Below, piece after piece: positions 1 to 5,988 of a stretch of 8,171 bases of DNA. Location of the stretch: assembly GCA_022839445.1 (NCBI GenBank), contig JALHFC010000041.1:1-8171 (forward strand), written 5' to 3'. How positions within the stretch are numbered: the first letter of the stretch is position 1; the number at the start of each line of letters is the position of its first letter. Below the pieces are notes generated by a model, which saw only the letters and a list, made by a program, of their open reading frames with translations, did no database searches and was not told the origin of the DNA. Origin of the DNA: Pelotomaculum sp. (lineage in GTDB: Bacteria; Bacillota; Desulfotomaculia; Desulfotomaculales; Pelotomaculaceae). The translations under genes were made by a program, and so were the position numbers.

Positions 1-177
1 TATGAAGACAGCCAGGGTATTCGGAGAAAAAGCGCCGAGGTAATAGCGGAAAACGTCCGTTTTCTTGACAGGCCCAAAGACAGCAGCGGAACAACTGCCG
101 GTAGCGCAGTGTCCAGTGATGAAAACCCGGCGTTTGGGAGCGAGGTTAGATTTAACGAAGAGGACATACCCTTTTAG
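1..177 (+). CDS. ssb: Single-stranded DNA-binding protein, C-terminal part (5' end outside window)
   Basis: The reading frame open from base 1 encodes 58 residues before a TAG stop. It starts with YEDSQGIRRKSAEVIAENVR, which matches the last strands of the SSB OB-fold (the conserved 'RSYED..G..R...EV.A..V.FL' stretch). A Ser/Gly/Asp-rich flexible linker follows, and then the acidic tip EEDIPF. In bacterial SSB the D-(I/L/D)-P-F tip docks partner proteins such as PriA, RecQ, RecO and the polymerase clamp loader, while the OB-fold binds single-stranded DNA as a tetramer. The gene sits 36 nt upstream of rpsR, as in the widespread rpsF-ssb-rpsR operon, so rpsF is expected just left of the window. 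The identification rests on the OB-fold end, the linker and tip, and the neighbour; the N-terminal domain cannot be inspected. Confidence 0.93.
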   Translation, partial: YEDSQGIRRKSAEVIAENVRFLDRPKDSSGTTAGSAVSSDENPAFGSEVRFNEEDIPF

Positions 178-213
178 AAACCATCATTAACAACCTGGCA
201 GGGGGGGAAGATT

Positions 214-444
214 TTGAAACGTGAACGAGGGCGCAGGGGCAAAAAAAGGATCTGCAGCTTTTGTGTGGACAAGGCGGATTCCGTAGACTACAAGGATGTG
301 CCGCGCTTGAAGAAATATATTACCGAGCGGGGGAAAATATTACCCCGCCGTATTTCAGGAAACTGCGCCAAGCATCAGCGCTTGTTGACCACGGCGATAA
401 AGAGGGCGCGAAACATTGCCCTTCTACCTTTCACAGCGGAATAA
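214..444 (+). CDS. rpsR: 30S ribosomal protein S18 (zinc-binding, C+ form)
   Basis: This 76-residue protein has the S18 signature: a basic N-terminus, 'DYKDVPRLKKYITERGKILP', 'RR.SG.CAKHQR' and 'AIKRARNIALLPF'. S18 binds 16S rRNA with S6 on the platform of the small subunit. Cys14, Cys17, Cys51 and His54 form a CX2C...CX2H set, which is the zinc-ribbon (C+) version of S18; many Bacilli carry the C- version without the full set. Translation starts at TTG (214-216). No ATG is available upstream, the N-terminus fits the family length, and a purine-rich Shine-Dalgarno (201-210) precedes it. It is the last gene of the ssb operon, followed by an intrinsic terminator. Confidence 0.97.
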   Translation: MKRERGRRGKKRICSFCVDKADSVDYKDVPRLKKYITERGKILPRRISGNCAKHQRLLTTAIKRARNIALLPFTAE

Positions 445-456
445 AAACACACAAAT

Positions 457-488
457 GGGGGAGCCAATGCTCCCCTTTGTTGCTATTT
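457..488 (+). terminator. Rho-independent terminator after rpsR
   Basis: A perfect 7-bp stem, GGGGAGC (458-464) with GCTCCCC (469-475), closes on a CAAT loop and is followed at once by a T-rich tract (TTTGTTGCTATTT, 476-488). It lies 13 nt after the rpsR stop and should end the rpsF-ssb-rpsR transcript. The T tract is interrupted by G and C, so some read-through into the downstream genes is possible. Confidence 0.85.
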
Positions 489-602
489 AAAGCGCTTTTA
501 AGTAACCACAACAACAAATAACAGGCAAAACAAAACCGCCGGGGCAGGAAAAACACCTTTGCTTAAAGAATATTAATGTCAGGTAGCTAAGGAGGGCACA
601 GA

Positions 603-920
603 ATGATTCCCGGCAGTTATGAACGCGGTATCGCTAAAAACATAAAAGTCGTTGAGTGGCTGAAGGCCGACCTGGTCACTTCAATTTCATCGCTTTTCAA
701 GTCAATGTTAAGGGGCAGTGAAGAGCTTATTCTTGATGCGCTGGCAAGTTTGGTAATCACCTGCTACGTTCTGGGGCGAAGGCTAGGTGTAAACTTTTCC
801 CGCCTGGATTTAAAAGTTGAAGCAAAACTGCGCCAGGGTATAGATGAAGACCATGAGGTGGAAAGGTGGTATGGTGATCTTTCAGCCCTTTTGAATTATC
901 TGGTTGACAAAAAGAGGTGA
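603..920 (+). CDS. MazG-like family protein, small all-helical protein
   Basis: The gene encodes 105 residues and starts at ATG behind a strong AAGGAGG Shine-Dalgarno (589-595). It resembles the Firmicute 'MazG-like' family (Pfam MazG-like type) found near rpsR and yybS. The pattern is two amphipathic helices around residues 10-36, then 'DALASLVITCYVLGRRLGVN' (45-64) and a helix with LKVEAKLRQ (70-78), matching the second half of MazG-type nucleotide pyrophosphohydrolases ('D...L...A..LGID....K...R'). The canonical metal-binding EExxE...ExxD acids are not evident, so nucleotide hydrolysis should not be assumed. The C-terminal part 'HEVERWYGDLSALLNYLVD' is also helical. The TGA stop (918-920) lies inside the Shine-Dalgarno of yybS, so the two genes are probably translationally coupled. 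The family match is from recall of the sequence pattern; the function is unknown. Confidence 0.75.
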   Translation: MIPGSYERGIAKNIKVVEWLKADLVTSISSLFKSMLRGSEELILDALASLVITCYVLGRRLGVNFSRLDLKVEAKLRQGIDEDHEVERWYGDLSALLNYLVDKKR

Positions 921-924
921 TACT

Positions 925-1890
925 TTGACAACCGGTAATATTAACAGAGCCCCGGCCAAGTGGGCTTTTTTTACATTGCTAACTGCTTTAATAGGCCTTG
1001 CCGGTATTTTCCTGTCCCCACTATATTTTATGGCCATGCTGGTCTTTCCCCTGCCGGTGATCCTAATGTCGTTACGGTTTGATACGCGATATAGTTTGCT
1101 GGGTCTTGCCGCGGCGGGGTTTTTAATGCTTTTAGTGACGCCGTATAAAACGGCTGTATTTATATTAGTTTTCCAGTACGGCTTACTAGGCGTAATATAT
1201 GGGCTGCTTTTTAAAAATCGCGCTTCCTCCGGCCAAAGCATTGCCCTAGGGGTTGCCGGTGCGGTTGCGCTTTCTCTTATTATACCGGCGCTTATTTTTG
1301 TCTTGTCCGGGGAAAACCTTTTTGCGCTCGGTGAGGAAGGTCGCCGGGTAGCAGAGCAGTGGGTAGCCGCCAATCAGAGCGCCGGCGCCTTTAATAACTT
1401 GCCGTTGCAGTGGCGGGAGGACATGGGTGAACATGTTATAGCCATTTTTGAAATGCTGATGCCGGGCCAGCAAATCATCACTGCGGCTATTGCCGCGATT
1501 ATTACGTATTTTCTAGCCAGGGTGGTTTTAAGCCGTATAAATTTTAAACTACCGCCGGCCCCCGTTTTTACCAGGATGTTCTACCCCTGGTACAGTGTAT
1601 GGGGCCTGATTGCGGGGTTAGCCCTGACTATGGCAGGGGATCATTTTTCTCTCATGCTGGCGGCAAAGGTAGGAAAAAACATCCTGCTCATTTTATTTTA
1701 CGCGTACCTTTTGTTAGGGCTATCCGTTGCGGTATATTATTTTCGCAAAATTAACCTGGCTTGGCCGTTTAAAGTGCTGTTCCTGTTACTGGCGGCGGCG
1801 TATATGCCAATCAGTGTGTTGTTTATCCTGCTTTTAGGAATAATTGATCCGCTGGTTAATTTGCGCCGGTTGCCGGAAACAAAAGGCTAA
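925..1890 (+). CDS. yybS: YybS-family (DUF2232) polytopic membrane protein
   Basis: This is an integral membrane protein of about 321 residues. Hydrophobic segments lie near residues 13-30, 33-50, 56-72, 77-96, 104-128, 180-203, 225-243, 255-279 and 288-312, giving eight or nine helices, with a hydrophilic loop around 129-178. Length, topology, the late 'FYPWYSVWGL' segment and the position upstream of rplI fit YybS/DUF2232, a Firmicute family whose role is not established; its fold resembles ECF-transporter S components and similar membrane proteins. A TTG at 904 also opens the frame, but it overlaps the previous gene and lacks a good ribosome site. The TTG at 925 has AGAGGTGA (913-920) just upstream and is preferred. 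Assignment to the family is reasonable; the biochemical role is unknown. Confidence 0.8.
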   Translation: MTTGNINRAPAKWAFFTLLTALIGLAGIFLSPLYFMAMLVFPLPVILMSLRFDTRYSLLGLAAAGFLMLLVTPYKTAVFILVFQYGLLGVIYGLLFKNRASSGQSIALGVAGAVALSLIIPALIFVLSGENLFALGEEGRRVAEQWVAANQSAGAFNNLPLQWREDMGEHVIAIFEMLMPGQQIITAAIAAIITYFLARVVLSRINFKLPPAPVFTRMFYPWYSVWGLIAGLALTMAGDHFSLMLAAKVGKNILLILFYAYLLLGLSVAVYYFRKINLAWPFKVLFLLLAAAYMPISVLFILLLGIIDPLVNLRRLPETKG

Positions 1891-1938
1891 GCATGGATTA
1901 TTATGTAACATTAATAAGGACCGGACAACACCTGTATG

Positions 1939-1968
1939 TTGTGGTAACGTAAAATCTGAAGATTAAAT
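1939..1968 (+). promoter_or_regulatory. Possible weak SigA-type promoter upstream of rplI
   Basis: TTGTGG (1939-1944) and TTAAAT (1963-1968) are separated by 18 nt in the 104-nt gap between yybS and rplI, about 25 nt before the L9 start. The match to TTGACA/TATAAT is only moderate and AT-rich gaps give such hits by chance. It would allow rplI-lonC-dnaB to be expressed independently of yybS. Tentative. Confidence 0.25.
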
Positions 1969-1994
1969 ACATATGGAAAGGAAGGCGCATTAAT

Positions 1995-2441
1995 TTGAGA
2001 ATAATACTGCTAAAAGATGTGCCCGGTCAGGGCAAGTGTGGTGATGTCCTAAATGTGAAAGAAGGGTATGCCAGGAACTACCTGTTTCCACGCAACCTGG
2101 CCGTCGAAGCTTCAAAAGGCAAAATAAAAGAACTTGATGCCCGCCGCCAAGCCGAGGATCTAAAAGGGCGAAAGAAAGAACATGAGGCCAGGGAATTGGC
2201 GGCTACTATCAAAGACATTACCGTTGTGGTAAAAGCAAAAACCGGAGAGGGAGGTAAGCTTTTTGGCTCGGTTAACAACAAGGATATTGCCGATGCCCTG
2301 GTGTCCCAGCACAAAATCCGCCTGGATAAAAAGAAGATTGTTGTTCAAGAACCTATCAAGCGTCTGGGGTTGTATTCCATAACGGCCAAGCTGCATCCCG
2401 GCGTTCAAGCAGAAATACAGGTCCAGGTTTTAGGGGAGTGA
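1995..2441 (+). CDS. rplI: 50S ribosomal protein L9
   Basis: This 148-residue protein has the normal L9 length. The N-terminal domain carries 'MRIILLKDVPGQGKCGDVLN' and 'VKEGYARNYLFPRNLAVEAS', the 23S rRNA-binding module. A long charged connecting helix follows (about 45-75), and then the C-terminal domain with 'GKLFGSVNNKDIADAL' and 'LDKKKI'. L9 binds domain V of 23S rRNA at the base of the L1 stalk and affects reading-frame fidelity. The start is TTG (1995-1997), fixed by the universally conserved N-terminus (M-R/K-I-I-L) and by GGAAAGGAAGG (1975-1985) about 9 nt upstream. It sits between yybS and lonC and upstream of dnaB; rplI next to dnaB is common in Firmicutes, but here lonC comes between them. 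Confidence 0.98.
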   Translation: MRIILLKDVPGQGKCGDVLNVKEGYARNYLFPRNLAVEASKGKIKELDARRQAEDLKGRKKEHEARELAATIKDITVVVKAKTGEGGKLFGSVNNKDIADALVSQHKIRLDKKKIVVQEPIKRLGLYSITAKLHPGVQAEIQVQVLGE

Positions 2442-2484
2442 GGGGAGTCGGTCCATTTCTCCAAACGTTAGAAAGGAGCACGAA

Positions 2485-4431
2485 ATGAAAGTATTCCTCG
2501 AAAAGTTTATTGGAGGAACTAAAGACAAGGAAAACGCCTCTAGTAAATTTAAAAGTTATGAACAGCTTAAGCGTCAGGTTGCGATACTGTACAGTCTTTT
2601 AGCCAACCTACACGGGGCCGATAAGCTGGTCCTGCGTGCGGGTAAACTAGGCGCCTTGCAGTTTATGCGTTCTGAAAAACTGGAGGAAAGGGTGCTGGCC
2701 CTCCAGAAGCTGGTTTTCGAGGACCCCACATATGAATCTTTGCCCGCTTCGGAAGATATACCTTGCATACTGGATGAAATAGAAGAAGAGATAGCCGATA
2801 CCATTGCCAGGCGCACGGTAGAAGACAAGCTGGAGAAAAAAATTAAAGAAAAGCTTCAGCAGCGTCATGAAGATTATGTCAAAGAAATCAAAGTACAGGT
2901 TTTAAAAGAACACTCCGGGCCGGAAAATGCTCAGACCTTAAAAAAGTTTGCTATTTTGGAAAAATTAGATCAAAGGAAACCTTACGTTTCAGCAATGGAT
3001 TTCTTGCGCCCACAAGTGTTTGATGAAATTGTTGGACAGGAAAGGGCGGTAAAATCATTACTAGCTAAACTAGCTTCACCTTACCCGCAGCATATTATTA
3101 TGTACGGACCACCTGGTGTGGGAAAAACAACAGCCGCCCGCCTGGCGCTGGAAGCGGCAAAGGGTGTAAAAGGCACCCCCTTTTCTAGGGAGGCGGCCTT
3201 TGTGGAAGTAAATGGCGCTACTTTGCGCTGGGACCCGCGGGAAGTGACCAACCCACTTTTAGGGTCAGTGCATGATCCTATTTACCAGGGAGCCAGGCGT
3301 GACCTGGCAGAAACCGGCGTACCGGAACCAAAGCTGGGCCTGGTTACCGATGCGCACGGGGGTGTGCTCTTTATTGACGAAATTGGCGAGATGGATATGC
3401 TTTTGTTAAATAAACTATTAAAAGTGCTGGAGGATAAAAGGGTTTATTTTGATTCCTCCTATTACGACCCGCATGAATCCAACGTGCCCAAATACATCAA
3501 AAAGATTTTTGAGGAAGGCGCCCCGGCGGACTTTATCCTGATTGGCGCCACTACCCGTGATCCCGATGAGATTAATCCGGCTATTCGCTCCCGCTGCGCC
3601 GAAATATTTTTCGAGCCGCTTACACCGAAGGCTATTAGTGAGATCCTAAGCCAGGCGGTAGTCAAACTAGATGTTAAGATGCAGGATGCTGTTCCGGAAT
3701 TGATTAGCGAGTATACCATCGAGGGTCGCAAGGCCATAAATATTCTAGCCGACGCCTATGGTGTGGCTTACCTGCGCTGCGAGACGGATGGGGGTTGTCC
3801 TACAATCACAGTTGAAGATGTTATGGAGGTGGTCCAGGCCAGCAGGTTAAGCCCGTGCGTGACCCGTAAGGCTTCATCAAATAGGGAAGTGGGTAAGATT
3901 TTTGGGCTGGGGGTCCTGGGCTTTTTAGGCTCCGTTCTAGAAATAGAAGCAGTGGCTTTTCCCGCCCGCGTCAAGGGGCAGGGTACTATCCGTTTTAATG
4001 ATACTGCCGGCAGCATGGCTAAAGATTCCGTGTTCAACGCTGCTTCAGTGATCCGCAAACTGACCGGGGAAGACCTATCAAACTATGATCTACATGTTAA
4101 CGTAGTGGGTGGCGGCCGGATAGACGGTCCCTCGGCGGGCACGGCCATTTTCCTGGCTATCTTAAGCGCGATCCAGGACCGGCCTATTGCCCAGGATGTA
4201 GCCATTACCGGCGAAATATCCATACAGGGCAAAGTCCGCGCCGTCGGCGGAATTTTTGAAAAAATTTACGGCGCCTGGCAGGCCGGCGTCAAAACGGTGC
4301 TGGCGCCAGCTGAAAACGGTAAGGATATACCGTCCGATATCAAGGGGATGCGGGTAATTACTGTGAATTCTGTAGAAGAGATTATTAGGCATGTATTTCC
4401 TCCTGCGGAAGTTGATGAACTGGTTAGTTAA
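2485..4431 (+). CDS. lonC: ATP-dependent protease of the Lon family, LonC type (sporulation-associated)
   Basis: This 648-residue protein has three parts. Residues 1 to about 175 are charged and helical, with a likely coiled coil around 110-150 (KLEKKIKEKLQQRHED) and no LonA N-domain or membrane segment. The AAA+ module has Walker A GPPGVGKTT (208-216), the LonB-type 'NPLLGSVHDPIYQG' loop (256-269), Walker B GVLFIDE (293-299), sensor 1 region GATTRDP (354-360), RSR arginine finger region (368-370) and a sensor 2 arginine near 415. The Lon protease domain has the nucleophile Ser550 in DGPSAG and the general-base Lys593, spaced 43 residues apart as in E. coli Lon. This layout matches the LonC subfamily seen in a subset of endospore formers and thought to act in sporulation. 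It should not be confused with the ATPase-deficient Lon-like proteases that have also been called LonC. The ATG follows AAAGGAG (2472-2478), and the gene ends 12 nt before the dnaB ATG. Confidence 0.9.
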   Translation: MKVFLEKFIGGTKDKENASSKFKSYEQLKRQVAILYSLLANLHGADKLVLRAGKLGALQFMRSEKLEERVLALQKLVFEDPTYESLPASEDIPCILDEIEEEIADTIARRTVEDKLEKKIKEKLQQRHEDYVKEIKVQVLKEHSGPENAQTLKKFAILEKLDQRKPYVSAMDFLRPQVFDEIVGQERAVKSLLAKLASPYPQHIIMYGPPGVGKTTAARLALEAAKGVKGTPFSREAAFVEVNGATLRWDPREVTNPLLGSVHDPIYQGARRDLAETGVPEPKLGLVTDAHGGVLFIDEIGEMDMLLLNKLLKVLEDKRVYFDSSYYDPHESNVPKYIKKIFEEGAPADFILIGATTRDPDEINPAIRSRCAEIFFEPLTPKAISEILSQAVVKLDVKMQDAVPELISEYTIEGRKAINILADAYGVAYLRCETDGGCPTITVEDVMEVVQASRLSPCVTRKASSNREVGKIFGLGVLGFLGSVLEIEAVAFPARVKGQGTIRFNDTAGSMAKDSVFNAASVIRKLTGEDLSNYDLHVNVVGGGRIDGPSAGTAIFLAILSAIQDRPIAQDVAITGEISIQGKVRAVGGIFEKIYGAWQAGVKTVLAPAENGKDIPSDIKGMRVITVNSVEEIIRHVFPPAEVDELVS

Positions 4432-4443
4432 AGGGTGATACCA

Positions 4444-5781
4444 ATGCTAGAAAGAATACCACCGCAGAACATCGATGCCGAGCAATCAGTGCTTGGCGCC
4501 GTCCTCCTGGACCGGGAGGCCGTCTTCAAGGCCATGAAAGTGCTCCGTCCGGAAGACTTTTACCGGGAAAGCCACAAGGTTATTTACGATACCATGCTTG
4601 CCTTAAATGATAGCGGTAACCCGGTGGACTTGATTACGGTAAGTGAAGCTTTGAGGCAGAATGGCGCCCTGGAGAAGGCCGGAGGGGTCGCTTACGTCGC
4701 CTCGCTGGCGGAAATGGTTCCCACAGCCGCAAATATTGATTATTATGCGCGTATCGTCGGGGAAAAATCGCTTTTGCGCACACTGATCCAGCTGTCCACC
4801 CGCATTGCCAGTATGGGATACGAGGAAGGCGAGGAGCCGGAGAAGCTGATTGCCGAGGCTGAACGGATGATCATGGAACTGGGCAGCCGGAGGACGACCG
4901 AAGCTTTTTACTCGATCAAGAGCATCCTGCTGGATACCTTTGCCTACCTGGAGTCCCTTTATAACAACCAGGGTGATATTACAGGAGTGCCGACTTCCTT
5001 TGGTGACCTGGACAAGCTTTGCTGCGGGTTGCAGCCCAGTGACTTGATCATCCTGGCAGGCCGCCCGAGCATGGGTAAAACCAGCCTGGGGCTCTGCATC
5101 GCCTATAGCGCTGCCCTGAAGCACAATATTCCCATTGCCGTATTTAGCCTGGAAATGTCTAGGGAGCAACTGGTCCAGCGTATCCTATGCGCCGAGGCCA
5201 AGGTGGATCAGCATCGCCTGCGTACAGGAGCGCTTGATGAACAGGATTGGGAAAACTTGCACGAAACGGCGGGGAGGCTTGCCAATACGCCGATTTATAT
5301 AGATGACACGCCGGCTATTACTGTCCGTCAACTGCGGGCCAAGGCGAGACAACTCAAGACGGAGAAGGGGCTGGGCCTGATTATGATTGACTACCTGCAG
5401 CTGATGCAGGGAAGTCGCCGCTCGGAAAACCGCCAGCAGGAGATCTCGGAAATCTCCCGCTCTTTAAAAGGCCTGGCCAAAGAATTGGACATACCGGTGC
5501 TGGCGCTCTCACAGTTAAGCCGTGCTGTGGAGCAGCGGCCGAATAAGCGCCCGGTCATGTCGGATTTACGCGAATCAGGCTCGCTGGAGCAGGACGCCGA
5601 CCTGGTTATGTTTATTTACCGGGATGAGTATTACAACCCGGATTCCGAGAAAAAAGGCACCGCCGAAATTATTATTTCCAAACACCGCAATGGACCCGTA
5701 GGAGTTGTAACGCTGGGATTTTTAAAAGAGTACACCAAATTTGTCCCGTTCCTGATGGATTCCGGCGAGTACCAGTCTTAG
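4444..5781 (+). CDS. dnaB: Replicative DNA helicase DnaB
   Basis: This 445-residue protein has normal DnaB length and no intein. The N-terminal collar/primase-binding domain begins 'PPQNIDAEQSVLGAVLLDRE' (7-26), and a linker around 150-175 leads to the RecA-like motor. The motor has Walker A GRPSMGKT (206-213), the catalytic glutamate in FSLEMS (Glu237), Walker B LIMIDYLQLM (Asp316) and the SKHRNGP arginine finger (Arg415). DnaB forms a hexamer on the lagging-strand template and unwinds DNA at the fork, recruiting DnaG. A GTG at 4435 opens the frame earlier, but AGGGTGA (4432-4438) is spaced correctly for the ATG at 4444, which also gives the usual N-terminus. That ribosome site directly abuts the lonC stop, which suggests coupling. 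The symbol follows E. coli; the Bacillus subtilis orthologue is called DnaC. Confidence 0.97.
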   Translation: MLERIPPQNIDAEQSVLGAVLLDREAVFKAMKVLRPEDFYRESHKVIYDTMLALNDSGNPVDLITVSEALRQNGALEKAGGVAYVASLAEMVPTAANIDYYARIVGEKSLLRTLIQLSTRIASMGYEEGEEPEKLIAEAERMIMELGSRRTTEAFYSIKSILLDTFAYLESLYNNQGDITGVPTSFGDLDKLCCGLQPSDLIILAGRPSMGKTSLGLCIAYSAALKHNIPIAVFSLEMSREQLVQRILCAEAKVDQHRLRTGALDEQDWENLHETAGRLANTPIYIDDTPAITVRQLRAKARQLKTEKGLGLIMIDYLQLMQGSRRSENRQQEISEISRSLKGLAKELDIPVLALSQLSRAVEQRPNKRPVMSDLRESGSLEQDADLVMFIYRDEYYNPDSEKKGTAEIIISKHRNGPVGVVTLGFLKEYTKFVPFLMDSGEYQS

Positions 5782-5794
5782 TTTTTCTATTTGC

Positions 5795-5823
5795 TTGACA
5801 ATACCTGTAGGGTCTGCTAAAAT
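5795..5823 (+). promoter_or_regulatory. Strong SigA-type promoter for the FAD oxidoreductase-purA unit
   Basis: A perfect -35 box TTGACA (5795-5800) and a five-of-six -10 box TAAAAT (5818-5823) are separated by exactly 17 nt. A TG at 5815-5816 adds an extended -10 element. It begins 13 nt after the dnaB stop, so transcription should start near 5830 and give a leader of about 160 nt before the FAD oxidoreductase. I did not recognise a purine riboswitch or a PurR-box pair in the leader. Confidence 0.82.
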
Positions 5824-5888
5824 ACTTTTGCTGTCTGGAAATAGAGTCCTAAAAGTTCATTCCCGGCATATCGGTAAGGATTGCTCAA

Positions 5889-5978
5889 ATGGCAACTGGC
5901 GTTGGTTTGTTGTTTGGGTTATTTTTATGTTTACACCGGTATATAAAGGGTAAAGGGCCGTTTCGCGAGGGGCCATAG
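5889..5978 (+). CDS. Putative 29-residue small hydrophobic protein or leader peptide
   Basis: An ATG at 5889 opens a 29-codon ORF ending in TAG (5976-5978). AAGGA (5876-5880) lies 8 nt before the ATG, an ideal Shine-Dalgarno spacing. The peptide starts MATGVGLLFGLFLCL, a hydrophobic stretch of about 14 residues, followed by a basic segment (HRYIKGKGPFR), as in short single-span membrane peptides. Its stop codon overlaps the G-rich ribosome site of the downstream FAD oxidoreductase (5978-5983), so it could couple translation or act as a leader peptide. It lies downstream of the strong promoter at 5795-5823. I do not recognise a family. It could be a chance ORF; the good ribosome site and the coupling geometry are the reasons to list it. 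Confidence 0.4.
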   Translation: MATGVGLLFGLFLCLHRYIKGKGPFREGP

Positions 5979-5988
5979 GGGGGTTTTT

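Noticed and set aside
261..521. 86-codon + strand frame overlapping rpsR
   Set aside because: It is out of frame with a clearly conserved ribosomal protein, runs through the terminator hairpin and has no family resemblance.
477..590. Promoter candidates ahead of the MazG-like gene (TTGTTG near 477, TTGCTT near 559)
   Set aside because: Neither has a -10 box of reasonable match at 16-18 nt spacing, so no promoter is called. Read-through past the rpsR terminator or a non-consensus promoter remains possible.
882..1373. 163-codon open frame on the - strand across the MazG-like/yybS junction
   Set aside because: The translation is Ser/Pro/Arg/Lys-rich with no domain pattern, and it opposes two + strand genes with good ribosome sites.
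2430..2484. Repeat GGGGAGTGAGGGGAGT at the rplI stop as a regulatory repeat
   Set aside because: It is a single short purine-rich duplication at the end of the coding region with no stable hairpin or T tract; chance is the simplest explanation.
4603..5169. 188-codon open frame on the - strand
   Set aside because: It lies wholly inside dnaB, which has all helicase motifs in the + frame. The antisense translation shows no recognisable domain and is a by-product of codon bias.
5956..5974. GGCC...GGCC inverted repeat followed by G-run and TTTTT before the FAD oxidoreductase, resembling a terminator
   Set aside because: Only 4 bp pair around an 11-nt loop, the T run is separated from the stem by a G run that serves as the ribosome site, and a terminator here would sit directly before the start codon.
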